A stretch of 37,162 bases of DNA from Intoshia linei (Eukaryota > Orthonectida > Rhopaluridae), in the NCBI GenBank assembly GCA_001642005.1, contig LWCA01000241.1, forward strand, positions 1 through 37,162. Reading direction: 5' to 3'. The position numbers were made by a program, and so were the translations under genes. The notes under the pieces are model-generated. The model did no database searches. It saw only the letters and a list, made by a program, of their open reading frames with translations, and was not told the DNA's origin. This document shows, in pieces, positions 24,103 to 36,500 of the stretch. Position 1 is the stretch's first letter; every line of letters begins with the position of its first letter.

Positions 24103-24569
24103 GATAGGTGTATTATTAAATTTAATAGTAATTATAATATAGAATAAAATCTACACATGATATTTTTCATTTGGACTTATAAAGGCTTTTATTCTGATGT
24201 TGGTCTAAATTTTGGAATAAATAAAAAATATAATTTCTGTCAACAGAAATATTTAAAATTAAATATTACAGGGTATTCGATGATGTGGTTGACAAATTTA
24301 GTCTTGTGGTCGAATATATTATTTCATGAAATCCATCTTCGCCGTATTCATGAATTCATTACAATTTATATAATAATCATCACTCACCTATCATAGAATA
24401 TCATTGGATATTATCTAACTGAAAAAAGTACTTTTTAATTTTTTACTTGATTTTTGACCACCCTAATAAAGGTTAATTCCTTGTTAACAGAATTTTGGTC
24501 CTGAAAATAAATCTCATTTCGTTAACGAAAAATTTTATATAAATAATGTATAAATTGTATACATTAAAA
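24103..24569. other. A+T-rich spacer between two MITEs
   Basis: An open frame at 24157-24396 (79 codons, rich in Ile, Phe, Tyr) has no recognisable domain. A gttaattccttgttaac imperfect palindrome lies near 24471. Nothing else is supported. Confidence 0.35.
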
Positions 24570-25307
24570 CAGTGGTTCCTGATTGGGGTCCAAAAAGCCT
24601 GGGTCCGTGAGATTCAAATTAAATATAGAAAAATTTTGATAAACTTTGTTTAATTTTATAGGAGAATTTTTAATATTTATTACAGAGTTTCTAGATGTTG
24701 ATTATCCCAAAGTCTCCATAACCGTTACATTATTATAATCATATATATTTCAAAAATCCCACTTTTATTCCACCATTAATAAAATTTAATTGAAAATACC
24801 ATTTCAATTGCTTAGGGTAAAATTGACTTTTACCGATATTCTTTTGAAAAATCTGATTTTACCTTATGAAAAAACCCAATTTTATCAACCCTTATGGCAA
24901 AAATACTTTTTTTCCAATATTTTTTTAAAAAACACGATTTTACCAAATTTTATAAAAAAAACCTCTTATTCCAACCACAAAATAAAACTACAATATTACC
25001 AACGTTAAAGGAAAATATCCTCTTTTTTCAAGATTATTTGGAAAATTCCGATTTTACTAAATCTTATGAGCAATAATATCCTAATATAAATAAATCCTAA
25101 ATACCCTAATCCAAAAACTAAAATAAAAAATTACCATCCTCATTAAAAAAATCTTCTTTTTCTAAATTTTTTTGAAAACACGATTTTACTAAATCTTATC
25201 ATGAAAAACCTTTAATTTTTTCAACAATGTTTTATATTTACCTTGCGGTCAAAAAAATAAATATTTTGAAATGGAGGTCCATAAACCATTTGAACCGGGA
25301 GCCATGG
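24570..25307. mobile_element. 738-bp hAT MITE, second copy of the 17562-18326 family
   Basis: The left end cagtggttcctgattgg and the right end aaccgggagccatgg are an eroded inverted pair. The flanking octamers are cattaaaa (24562-24569) and cattagaa (25308-25315), 7 of 8 identical. Shared internal blocks with the 17562 copy include cgtgagattcaaat near the left end and aatattttgaaatgg near the right end. The interior consists largely of diverged 29-bp minisatellite units. Two overlapping plus-strand frames near 24790-25076 are by-products of that repeat. Confidence 0.85.
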
Positions 25308-25496
25308 CATTAGAACAGAGGTGCACAACCTCTCCATTATTTCGGCCGCAAAGCTACTTAACTCATCGATACTACGGCCGCACAAAAAGCCAACACTAAA
25401 TTGTTCCATTAAAAACCGATTAGTTGATAAATTAGAGTAGAAGACATAAACACAATAAAAATAAATATATATTAATAATTAAGATATCAGTGACTG

Positions 25497-25682
25497 CCTT
25501 GATTTTGTTTGTCTTTCGCCAACATTTTAAAATCGACCGGAATTGAAGAGAGCATCAATCTCAATGATGATTCTAAGTTTGAGATTTTTAAGCGTGATTT
25601 GTATTGATTTTTCAAATATTTCATGGAAGAAAACGCTGACTCACATAAATACGTACTGCCAAAGAGAATGAGACTATTCCGA
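25497..25682 (-). pseudogene. hAT C-terminal dimerisation domain fragment
   Basis: The minus strand reads LFGSTYLCESAFSSMKYLKN, then KSRLKISNLESSLRLMLSSI, the classic hAT dimerisation domain, ending at a TGA near 25497. It lies in a different frame from the N-terminal fragment that begins 11 bases further along (25693), showing that the central catalytic core was removed. Confidence 0.85.
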
Positions 25683-25692
25683 GTTAATTAAT

Positions 25693-26079
25693 TTAACTTT
25701 CCACAATACATTTTTTCACGATTTCACCATCCATATATGATCTTCTTGCAACACCAAGAATATGAGCCACTTTATATGAAGCCTCCACACGCATATTGGG
25801 TAGACTTAAATATCTGTTGAAAGTGATTTTGCGCTGATAAAAATTTTTCTTTAAATTCTCTATACAAGTTTTTCGTGAATCTACTTCCAGCTTTGCGTCG
25901 CTGTCGTATACATGGCGTCGATAGCGCTGTTTTGCGTTGTCACCTTTTATTGTTTTGATAACTTGTTTGCATATTCGGCATACCATAGTATGGTTGGTAG
26001 TCTCAATTATAAAATAATTCAATTTCCAATTGGAATTAAAACTCCTTTTCTCATCTGATATAGTACGTCTCTTTTTCAT
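25693..26079 (-). pseudogene. hAT transposase N-terminal fragment with BED-type finger
   Basis: A 128-codon frame starting MKKRRTISDEKRSF. It has a BED-like pattern: MVCRICKQ supplies the Cys pair, then RYRRHVYDSD in place of the usual His pair, and later RVEASYKVAHILGVARRSYMD and EIVKKCIVE, the standard N-terminal region of GTF2IRD2-like hAT transposases. It stops where the internal deletion joins the C-terminal fragment in another frame. Only one of the expected finger histidines is evident, so DNA binding may also be lost. Confidence 0.85.
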
Positions 26080-26566
26080 GATTGATAATAAATATAATAG
26101 TTTAATATATTTTACACAAAATAAACTTTTAATAAACTATGATGACGAATAAAAATTTTCAGCTTAATTTAAGCCTTAAAATTTATTCCGAATAAACTAA
26201 AAGTTATAGTACGTATTTTTCTGGCAACTTTATCTTAATCATTTTACATTAATCATATCTATAGAAATGTGTAACATTACACACTTTCTGACAACTATAT
26301 ATATTATAATTATAATAATACAAAATACTAATTTGTATCATTCTAAACCAAATTAATTTGACATTTCGAAATTTTAAATCCAATTTGAGAAACTAGGGCA
26401 AAGTAAAAAATGTAACTTTGATTAAAATGTTTTAAATTTTCCTTGAATAAAATCTGATTTAAACTTTTCTATTTTAAGTAAAATGATTGCATTATGATTA
26501 CACGAATTTCCCACGGCCGCACAAAAACGCTCTCACGGTCGCAGGTTGTGCACCCCTGATTTAGAG

Positions 26567-29050
26567 TTTGATTTGTTTTAAATGATTTTTATATCTTAAA
26601 ATTTAATAATTTAATTTATTTTAATTTTTTTAGGTACCTAGTTATTAACTCTTTTAGGATCCACCGCAGTAAAGATAGAGCAACATTAGAGTAACTATCG
26701 TTAAACTCACTTCACTCTAGAATGAATATATTATGTTAATTTATTGCCCTACAATTTCAGCGTCCCTTTAAATATTTCACTTCCCCAAGTGGACGCTATC
26801 GCCCACTTTGGAAAATACTAATAAAACGCATAATAAAATTTGAAATATCGTCAACATGAGTCATAAATTTAAATACCGCTGGTTTATTGTGAAATTACGG
26901 ATACAGTTTTAACGTAAACAGTTTTGGAAGGCTTGCCGCAATGTGTTTATACTTGACTGAAAATAATTATGTTCATAATTTTGATTTGCATTTATTTTTG
27001 TGTATGTGAATTAAATATTTAGTTGGTAAATATTTCTTAAATTATAACAATGTAAATTTATTATATTCATTTAATTAATTGTTAATAATTTATTCAGCAT
27101 CCGGTAAGCATTTAATATTATTTATTGCAGTAGAGGAAGGCCGTATAAATCCAGTAAATGTATTGATATTTTTATAGTTGTTCCGTTAAAAATCGTCTTA
27201 GCTAGTGCTTCTAAAAACAGTAGCTGCTATAAAAGAGGGGCAATCATAAAATTAATTTAGGTTTTAATCAGAGATAAATTTCATCAAATTACCTAATCGA
27301 GCCATTTAAGATTGACTTCATTTGCACAGCTCAACCAACAAAATATTTTTTAATATCAACAGTAGAAGGAATTTCTTTAGTAAAATAGTATCTTATTTAG
27401 AATCTAAGACTAATCATTAAAATTATCACATATTTTGTATCTTAGATTAAATTTTTCAAAAATTAAATTAAATTAAAAGTAACGATTAAATATTGTTAAT
27501 CGACGAGACTTGTGATTATAATATAAGTGGATTTTTTCCTTAAGTTTTGAATTTTGGAATGATGGATATTGAAAAAATTAAAAATTAAAGAAACGCGTGT
27601 CTATCAGTTAACAGGTTAATCAATTCCTAAATGAATAATTTGAATTTTATGTAATTTAGACCCTTAATATCTATTCAATTTTTAATTGTATTGTTTATCA
27701 AAGATATGCAGTATCATTTTTTTGCTAAAGGGTTCTTATATTTGTATCTTAACAAAGACTGAGTACCATTGATCTCTGCATTACTTTAAAATGTTTTTAA
27801 CATAATAATATTAGTTGGTAATTTTTATTATTAAATCTTACAGATTTTGTCTATAAGTTTAGTTTCATAACTCTAACGATCAAACGTAAAAGAGTACTAC
27901 AGTTTATTTAATATTTAATTTAGAGAGTAATTTCGAATAATTAATTTTTAATATTGTATTTTAATTTTACTCAACATTTGAATTTATTTTGGTGAAAATA
28001 TAATGGTTCCGTGAATATTATTACATTGTTATTATTTTCTTTATTTTGAATTTATTTTATAAGATTCTGTAATTTTTTATATATTGGACAAGTTCTAGAG
28101 CTGCCATATAAACCATCAATATTTAACTTGCTGTTTTCACCGTAAGACATTTTGGAAGAATTCATATAATTCCTAATTTTTAATATCATTCAAGTGACAT
28201 AACATATTTATCATCGCAATGTTTTATTTTATAATTATCAATAGATTAATATTATTATTATTTTATTTAGAAACAAGTAAATATTTTCAAAAGAATAATT
28301 TAAATAGAAATCTGAGCATAACTTGATTGTAAGACTCATGCCAACGGTCTTATGCCTAGATTTTTATTACATGACCGTCCTGGTCCATTAGAACACTGCA
28401 GCGGGTATATATAGATACATTTTTTTAAATATAGATGAACCTTATGTATGGAACATTTTTAAAATCAGTTTTTATTTTAAAATTTATTATATTTAGCTAC
28501 CTCAGTTTTATGGGAGTTTTATATGGGTAGTAAGTATTAATGATATAGAAAAAACGCTGACAACCTTTTGCATATTGTGGGTCACTTTTTTATACCCAAA
28601 AATTATACCTGTCCCGTTTTTAATCATTTAAACATGATACATTCAATTTTAACTGAAGAATAACGGTTATTCTAGTATATTCAACAATTTAAAATCTAGG
28701 CAAAATCTGAAAATTGATTATGAGTCAATTATAATAGAAACTGTTTACTTTATGAATAATTTTACATAGAAAAAATAGACTTTTGAAGTTAGTAATATAA
28801 AATCAGGATTAATTTTGATGAAGTTATCATTCACATTTAATTAATTTATTTATAATTAATTTCTAGTAATTTTAATAACTCGAAAATTGATTCATTTTTT
28901 ACAATAAATCTGGATTTAGATAGTTGAATGTACCATCTAATTGTATATTATAACCTGATTGAGATCTTCGACCTGTTGAAGAACCTGTGGTCAGTTAATT
29001 ATTGGGTAGTATATTATTATCTTATTATGCGTCCGGAAAAAACTGTAATT
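26567..29050. other. Long A+T-rich region with no supported gene
   Basis: About 2.5 kb with stops in all frames and no recognisable motif. A short block resembling a hAT terminus, attagaacactgcagcggg, occurs near 28388, but its partner was not found. A long intron or distal regulatory DNA is possible. Confidence 0.4.
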
Positions 29051-29155
29051 GAAATGTGGTCTTTAAAAAATTCTAAGAGTGCTAGTTATTTCTATAAAGT
29101 ATGACATACAGACAGACAAACAAAAATCGCGTCGCATTTTATATAAGTTAGGATT
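29051..29155. repeat. Dispersed repeat, copy 1
   Basis: Begins gaaatgtggtctttaaaaaa and ends with aaaatcgcgtcgcatttta plus a short tail. A second copy at 33427-33529 is about 85-90% identical by eye, with small indels around a cagacagacaaac tract. Similar acagacagaca...tcgcg blocks are common at the ends of invertebrate mobile elements, but the family is unknown to me. Confidence 0.7.
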
Positions 29156-29515
29156 ATTAATTTTTTTGATGCAACCTTTACAGGATGGTTGTTATCCATA
29201 ACATATTTGGTCATTTGCATGTATGCATCATCAAAATGATTTAAATTTGTCGCTTAATAATAATTTTTCGTTTAATTTTTCTTAACTTGCGTTGTTCAGT
29301 TTCTTTTAAAATATTCCATATGTGAACAATAATATCAAAAATAATAAATAAAGTTTCTACCCTCAAAATATATTCTTTCACAAAATATGGTAAACTAGAT
29401 AAATATTTTTATAAATTTTTTTTATAATTATAATTCCACATATATGATCAAAATTTGTCTAATCGTTAATATAAATACGCTTACTTTAATTTAAATTGAT
29501 GCAATTTATATTCAA
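29156..29515. other. Spacer with no recognised feature
   Basis: A+T-rich DNA between the dispersed repeat and a TA-rich tandem repeat. No open frame or paired repeat is seen. Confidence 0.4.
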
Positions 29516-29567
29516 GTATATATATTATTATATATGTATATATATTATTATATATGTATATATATTA
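29516..29567. repeat. 20-bp TA-rich tandem repeat
   Basis: Two and a half head-to-tail copies of tatatattattatatatgta. Each unit is itself nearly palindromic, so the tract could form cruciform or hairpin structures. Confidence 0.85.
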
Positions 29568-30999
29568 AAATTAATAGTTAGTAAATTGTTTCAATCAAAT
29601 TTTTATATAAATATATAATGAAATCATTTAATTGGATGAATATCGTGTATTTTAGAACACATTTATGTATTTATTATAGATCTATTTTTCCATTCGCATG
29701 AAGTTTGAGTCAATATAAATAATACTTATTTATAATGCTTATAGTGACAATCACTAGATAATTCACAATAACCAGAATTTGGATCTAAAATATGTCCTGA
29801 TTAACTACATGTAAATCTGATTTGAGTAATCAGATTTGCCAATTTGAATAAATTGAATCATGCTCCAAATCTTAACAGAATAACGAATTGTACGAAAACC
29901 TTCGGAAATTCAAATTATAAAACTAAACAGATCAGTGTTGCTCATTATAAGCTCACTATAAACTCATTTACAAAAATTTGCTCATTGAGCGGCACGAAAA
30001 ATCTCATTTCCAATTTGAACATATCGTGATATGTCAAATTAAAATTCCATACTTAAACATTACATACTTGAGTAAATATCATTCTATGACTTTGATTAGA
30101 AGCAAGTTTATTATTTTTGAGCTCCGATTGCTCATTGATCATTTCAAATAAACACTAAAATTACTTGCATTCTACTCAGTAAATTTTACAGTGCAAGCTA
30201 AAATTTAAGCCTCATTTAACGTTTAAATTAAATAAAATGTCAAAAAATCACACAAAATCATGTAGTAAACTTTTATTACTCAACTTGCTCATTTCAAAAT
30301 ATGACTTGGTGAGCTTATTAGAAAGGCACTAGTAAACTTTCATTAACATCTTTTTTACTTCTTTAGGCTTTTATATATTTTATTCTATACGATATTGTGT
30401 ATTTAACCTGTTATTGAGAGAATAGAAATACTAACATAATGCTTGTTAAGCGAGATTATTATAATTTAACGAAATTTTTTTAGAAAAATGTGGTATGCTA
30501 CATTTTATAAATCAAAGTTTAATTACTTCAAAATGGGTCTAATATTATTTACTGCAATTTGTATAAAAAGGGAACATCGTCACGTGAAGGTCAATTTTTA
30601 TACTCGGATTCTATAAAACCATTTGTCATATCCATCTGAAAGATAAAATTATTATATTATTTACAATGTATGCTTGGGCCAAATAAAAATATTATTGGAA
30701 TATTTTACGTTTTAGTACATATTCTGTCTGCTTTACCTCCTCATAAGGTTGTCAATTAATGTTGAATTTAAGATATAATTAAGAACGGTACGCCTCCTCT
30801 GCATTTTGGTGAAACATAAAATAATCTGGAATATTATATTTCAAAAATGCTTTTTTGAAAGGGGTAGAACATTTTAAATCCTTACTTATATAATAAGCTA
30901 CAAAATATTTGTTTGTGTGTGTGTATTCCACTTTATTTGAATTACTACTTTTTCCGGGGGTGATAATAAGATACATTTCAACCTTACTAACACATCTTA
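29568..30999. other. Gene-poor region with recurrent ttgctcatt motifs
   Basis: Between 29930 and 30320 the words gctcatt or its variants recur at least five times (near 29941, 29980, 30130 and 30287, with gagctta on the other strand near 30312), suggesting a degraded repeat. A minus-strand frame at 30779-30976 with a hydrophilic C-terminus lies next to and partly within dispersed-repeat DNA and is not called. Confidence 0.35.
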
Positions 31000-31165
31000 C
31001 TGGTCAAAAACCCAATTGTCCTTTTTTGAAAATCAACCGAGTTGGAGAATTTAAAAAAATATATACGCTAATACGGATTTTAAAATCATAAACATTATCA
31101 TAAATTTAAATTTAAAAAAATTATATTTTAAGGGCTAAAACCACAAATTACTTTTATTTACCTGG
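31000..31165. repeat. Inverted relative of the 134-bp tandem unit
   Basis: Read on the minus strand, this segment has gattttcaaaaaaggacaat followed by tgggtttttgaccagtaag, matching the 8061-8112 unit in order and spacing, and further upstream taatttgtggttttagccct. About one and a third units are present. Confidence 0.6.
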
Positions 31166-31227
31166 ATACTATAAATTAATATAAACAGTAGTTTTTATAT
31201 AGAATATATTCACAAATACGTATTACA

Positions 31228-31437
31228 TTAGTTTAATCTCATTCCATTGTAATTAAAATATTTAATCAAAACTTGTTCCAAATTTTTAATGAATTTTGAG
31301 TGGTATATTTTCTTATTTGCCATTCTAGATACCCTCTCTGCCAATGTATTTGTTGAAGGGTTTAGATCAACATCTGACAAATTATTCTTGATATTGAAAA
31401 GTTGGACCCACTGTGACATTTTAAAATAAAGTATCAA
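31228..31437 (-). CDS. Possible short exon or small gene, unidentified
   Basis: A 69-codon frame, or 63 codons from the second Met (MSQWVQLFNIKNNLSD), with unusually balanced amino-acid use for this A+T-rich region. It includes DLNPSTNTLAERVSRMANKK. I recognise no family. There is no clear continuation across a splice site and the surroundings are repeats, so it may be an exon of an unseen gene, a transposon fragment, or chance. Confidence 0.25.
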   Translation of the reverse strand: MILYFKMSQWVQLFNIKNNLSDVDLNPSTNTLAERVSRMANKKIYHSKFIKNLEQVLIKYFNYNGMRLN

Positions 31438-31891
31438 TTGATGTTTTAAGATTAAATCAACAAGTTCATTTCTACATCCTGTATTTGTCGGCTCAGTGGC
31501 AGTAATTATATATTAATTGTATGTATATGTAACATTTTTTATATTTTTGAATAATCTGTATGTAAAATTTATGGGTAATACTTTCCCGAATCGTAAACAC
31601 AATTGAAAAACAATACGATGCAATTAAACTTTAAAACGCCATTTCGTTAAATTGGAAAAATGTCAAACCTCTACCCTGTTGTCTGGAATAGATTCAATGC
31701 CAAAACGATGATTATATTAACGATTTTTATATGCGATATTTAAAATGATAAACCCGAATCAATACTTACTATTAAATATTTTTATTGAGAACCATTATTA
31801 ATATTCCATTGATGCACAGAATGCGTGTCGTTCGTTCTTAAAATTCTTAGATTTTTAAAAAATATGACACTTTACTCCTCATATCTAATAC

Positions 31892-32115
31892 TTAACCCTT
31901 TCACTGTCTGTGTATTCTATACTGTACACAGCAATTTCACTTCACACGACTGTGTATTTTATGATATACACAGCATAATTTTGAAAAACTTTATTCTTTT
32001 ATTTTCATACATTTTCACATAGGTAATTTAAAACTAATAATAGTTTAAATTAAAAAATAAATTCTAGACGTGTGGAGATGCATCATAAAATAGTATCAGA
32101 CAGTGAAAGGGTTAA
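31892..32115. mobile_element. piggyBac-like MITE flanked by TTAA
   Basis: Perfect 15-bp inverted repeats CCCTTTCACTGTCTG / CAGACAGTGAAAGGG (31896-31910 and 32097-32111) are bounded on both sides by TTAA, the piggyBac target site. At 216 bp between the TTAA copies, with no coding capacity, it is a miniature element. Next to the left end are two tandem hairpins 42 bp apart: ctgtgta...tacacag at 31908-31931 and ctgtgtat...atacacag at 31950-31973. Confidence 0.92.
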
Positions 32116-32328
32116 TATTTATAATATATACTTTATTACAATATAGGTGGTAAATGAAAATAATGCAATTTTAACTACAATATTACATAATACTAGCTTG
32201 GCTGTTTTGTACTACATACAAACAGCACATAGCTCTGCCGCAGGAGACTTATCTAATTCTACCAAATACATAATTTTAATAATAAAATTTTAATTAAAAA
32301 TGCTAGTCATTATTAACAATCATTTAAA

Positions 32329-32690
32329 GTAGAGGTAGCCAAATTGTGACCATTGATGAAATTGAAAATACGCCTACATTTTTTGTTGAGCTATAAAATG
32401 TCAATATAATTGAATTTTATAAACATTGTGGCCCGCGAGTTAATTTTACAATTTTATTTAAAAAATATTTTACCGATGTATTATTCCTCTTTTTTTGATT
32501 ACAATCGCTAACCATTCTTCCAAAAATATTGAGGCTTTAGTAGTGTCAATTCAAAACAAAAGTTATAAAAATATGTAGATATGGTTGAGATATTTTATAT
32601 ATTATAAGTTTATTGAATTTGAATTTTTTAATCTACTGAAATAGTGCGACCAGAAGTACGACTTTTGGTCAGCCTAACTAAAACATTTTA
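32329..32690. mobile_element. Decayed hAT-type MITE
   Basis: The left end tagaggtagccaaattgtgac and the right region gacttttggtcagccta form a degenerate inverted pair of the CAGAGGTGGCCAAA type. An internal tggcccgcgag near 32430 is typical of this group's subterminal sequence. Target duplications cannot be recognised and the limits are approximate. Confidence 0.45.
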
Positions 32691-33426
32691 AGCCTCGTCT
32701 TACATCACAATAAAATGTTTGTTCCGGTACAAACAATGAAAAAAAATTATTTCACCAAATACATTAGGTAATTAAATACATTGTTATTTACTTGATGTTG
32801 CCGAATATAATAAATTTAGTTATTTTAATTAGATTACTTATTGAATTAACGTAACAATACAAAATATTCTATTCAGATTAAAAATAATCCTATTAGTGAC
32901 GGTTATATGAAATGTTTTTAAAAATAATTAATTCAATTTATTAAAAATAAAATTTAAAACGAGAAACACGATATTTAATAATTTTTTGAAATAGATTTTT
33001 TGTTTAGGGTTGTATTCAATGATTCTTTTCCATAAGATTGTGTAAAATGGATTTTTCGAAAAAATATTGGTTTAAGTAAATTTTTTGTTTAGCGGTTGTA
33101 TTCAGTAATTCTTTCTCGTAAGATTTGGTGACCAGTCACCCTCACGTGATACACTGCTATAGATAATTTTTAAAATTTACATAAATAATTGAGATATAAC
33201 TGAAAAGTTTACACATTATACGACTTTTTGTATTTATTACAGTTGTTCCTCTTCTAATAAATAATTATTTTTAAATTTGTCCTTTTTATTGATTTATCTT
33301 TAATATTTTTTTACTTAATCATTTTCTGTTTATATTCTATATTAAATGGATTTATATGGTTTTATTTGCAAACTTTTTATTAATTATTTCAATAATTTAA
33401 ATTTTCAACAAAATATTAGATTTATT
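32691..33426. other. A+T-rich spacer
   Basis: A short direct duplication is visible: ttttttgtttagggttgtattcaatgattctt near 32997 and a similar block near 33079, about 82 bp apart. No coding region is supported. Confidence 0.45.
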
Positions 33427-33529
33427 GAAATGTGGTATTTAAAAAATTCTAAGAGTGCTAGTTATTTCAAAAAAGTAACACACTCAGACAAAAAAAAATC
33501 GCGTCGCATTTTATATAAATTGGGATTTA
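33427..33529. repeat. Dispersed repeat, copy 2
   Basis: A partner of 29051-29155, sharing aaaaaattctaagagtgcta and tcgcgtcgcattttatataa. A 63-codon frame (33346-33537) runs across it, but copy 1 carries a stop and indels at the same place, so the frame is not evidence of a protein. Confidence 0.7.
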
Positions 33530-36500
33530 AGAAATGAAATGGATGATGATATACAGTTAAAATCAAATATACTTAAATAAATTATTTTGATGCAAATGGG
33601 GATTAACATATTAAGGTGTGTGCCATAAAGATTCAATATATCACTTAAAAAAATAATTTAAAAAATAAATAAATAATTTTTCTGTATTATTTATAAAGGT
33701 TTATTTAAAATGATAGAATAATATCTGATAAGTATCATTACTTGTTTTTAATTGTATTATAGTGTTAATATTTTAAAAATACACACAGTTGGTACTAACC
33801 GTCATCAAATTATAAAATTTTCCAAAATTCCAAAATTGACACTCTAATGTACAATTTTATTTGATCAATATCGGCTAAACATAATAGAGAGTAAACTATT
33901 TTTAAATTTATTTATAAATTAGTTGATTGTATTCATTATTTTTTTAGTTAAAGATCGACGTAATAATGAAATGAATAATTAATTTTCTATTAAGTGTATT
34001 ATTTTTTACTTAATTCTTTATAATTGTAATATATTAGAAATAAGTAAATGATCAATTATATTTCATAGATTCTATTTAATATATTTTTATCAGCTAGTAA
34101 ATTTCGTCTAATACATAAACCAATTAAGTTTTATGATAGATTAGTTTAAAAAAAATTACTGGGTCATACATAAATCATATCCATCTTTAAAAAATAAAAT
34201 TTGTCTCAATTATGAAAAAGAGAAAGCTGTAAATAACAAAAGGGTCAATGTTTTTCCGGTTTATTGGATTTTTTTTGAAATTTTTTTTCGCGAGATTATC
34301 AATATCTTCTTCAAGGTGTAGGTGGAATTGTGACTAAAACGTATACCCTTAATTTAAAATTTACATATGTATGTTGATATTATTATTACTATGATAACTC
34401 ACAATAAATAAATATCCAATATCTATGTTATCCAATATTAGATGGTATTACTTTTGATATTTAAATATATATGGTATAACATAAAATGTTATATTGCGTA
34501 TTACGCATTGAGTAATATAGTAATAGAGGGGTTGCGCAGATAAGTTAATTTAAAACATTTATTGTTTTTATTAAAATAAGATGTCTCTTTGCTCTCCTAC
34601 TACCCTCCCTACACCCTCTCATCCATTTCTGTAATCGGAATCGGTTTGTCTATCCATGTCCTTCAATATGCAATATTTTCATTTGTTTGAAAAATTTGAC
34701 AAGTGATCCAAACCGAGTACTTCTCTAGATTACAGTCTATGATAGTAAGCACTAGTGTGTTGAATATGCTGTTAACTTTTTTACAGAAATACAAATTCAT
34801 GGGTTCATCGCATGAGTAATAGATGTATAAATACGATGGTAGTCTTTTTAAGTTTTAGTTTTTCAAAAAAATCTGCCAGACCGGACACAATAGATTGTAT
34901 AAATACTTTTAAAATATTTCACATAACCTTGACTCTAAGTTTATTTTTATTATTAATTACTAAAATTAACGAAAAATTAACAAAGTTCCAAATATTCTAT
35001 CAATTATTGGTAGTTGATAAATTTAATGATAATTGAATATTCCAGATCTCGTGCATTGTCACGTATAGAAAAAAAAATTTTCAAATAAAGTTGTAAAAAA
35101 ACTATCAAACATAAAAATTACTTATCAATTTTTTAGATAGTAACATTATACAAAATTTTTTATGAAAAAAAATATATATTTATCATCACCTTCATTGTTT
35201 TTTAGATTTCGAAGTTGTTTATAAAGGTATTATTCTACTTTCCATATAAAAATTTGTATTTTTTATAAATTAATAATAAATACTTATATATGTATAAATT
35301 GAAATGATTTGGTTTACAATTTAAATTTGGTTTTTCCTGGTGCCAAATTCGAATAGGAATATAAAGAAATATGGGTGTAAATCTATATAATTCATTTTAT
35401 CAAATTTTTTTTATTGCTACGCAATTTTTGACTCTTAAATACTCATTTTCAAACATTACGTTTAAAATTTAATATAAAGCTACAACAACGAATTACTAAA
35501 AGTAATTTAACTTTGTTATTAGCATTTTTGTATTTATTATAATACTTTGCAATATTGGTAAAATTCACTAAAATAGGTTTATAAAGTGCTGATAATTATG
35601 TGGTCCACACATTTTTTTTGTTAAAAGTGGTCTATGGTGGAAGGAGTTTGGGAGCCACTGATTTAAGCAGAATAAAAATTGGAACTAATTTGTATACAAA
35701 AATTTAATAATTACAATTCAATTAATTTACGTGGCTTTATTTACCAAAAAATATGTCTAATTTTGGCTGCTTTAATTTAGGACACACTAGTGTATATATG
35801 CCGGTATTTCACCGACTTTATTACTCATTTTACCATTGTACTTTACCTTTACTTTACTTTATTACTTTATATTTTACCATGTTTTAATTATGTACATATA
35901 TATATATAATAAATATTTTTTTAATATAGGAGCAATTCAAAATTGTAATCATTATTAAAATTAATCCACATATATTTAATATATGTTAATATCTTAATAT
36001 ATTATACTTAATTTACGCATACATGATATTTTTATTTGATGAAAATTTCTTATTATAATATATATTAGGGGATGAGGGTAGATTCAAACGTATATTTTTG
36101 ATATTTATTATTATATATACATTGTATTCTTAATGTTTAATATATTGTAATGTATTGTATAGGGTGTTCATTTTATGACTATAAATTAGTGAATTTAGAA
36201 ATATTTGTAGTACAGTACAATAATTAAAATGAAATATTGAAATCGTCATTTCTATTGACAAAAATCTTACCTGCTTGCGAAAAAAATTAAAAAGGGTCTA
36301 ATTAGTGACGAAAGTGTAATTTTTTTCTCTATTTTATATTCAAAATTACATCAATAAATAAGACAAGAGTAATATCATTTTGTTCATCCTGAAAATATCT
36401 ATAATACTATATATAATTTTATCCAGATCAAAAAAAAAACGTCAATTTTGTCGGAGAGTGTAATACATGTAAATCAATTGGTATATTTCAAATGATTTAT

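Larger units (their letters stand above)
25316..26558 (-). mobile_element. Internally deleted hAT transposon, GTF2IRD2-like, inserted in the target duplication of its neighbour
   Basis: Inverted termini cagaggtgcacaacct (25316) and aggttgtgcacccctg (to 26558) match at 15 of 16 bases, and both ends carry cggccgcac motifs. The left flank cattagaa is also the right target duplication of the MITE ending at 25307; the right flank is atttagag. The minus strand encodes a BED-finger N-terminal part directly followed by the C-terminal dimerisation domain, so the central core is deleted. At 1243 bp it is a non-autonomous derivative. Confidence 0.9.

Noticed and set aside
24790-25076. Two overlapping plus-strand frames with repeated phrases
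   Set aside because: They are translations of the 29-bp minisatellite inside a hAT MITE, which naturally stays open in places.
30779-30976. Minus-strand 65-codon frame as a gene
   Set aside because: Its start lies in DNA related to the 134-bp repeat, no further exons connect to it, and no domain is recognisable.
33346-33537. A 63-codon frame ending SRRILYKLGFKK as a small gene
   Set aside because: It covers a dispersed repeat whose other copy (29051-29155) has a stop and indels in the same frame.
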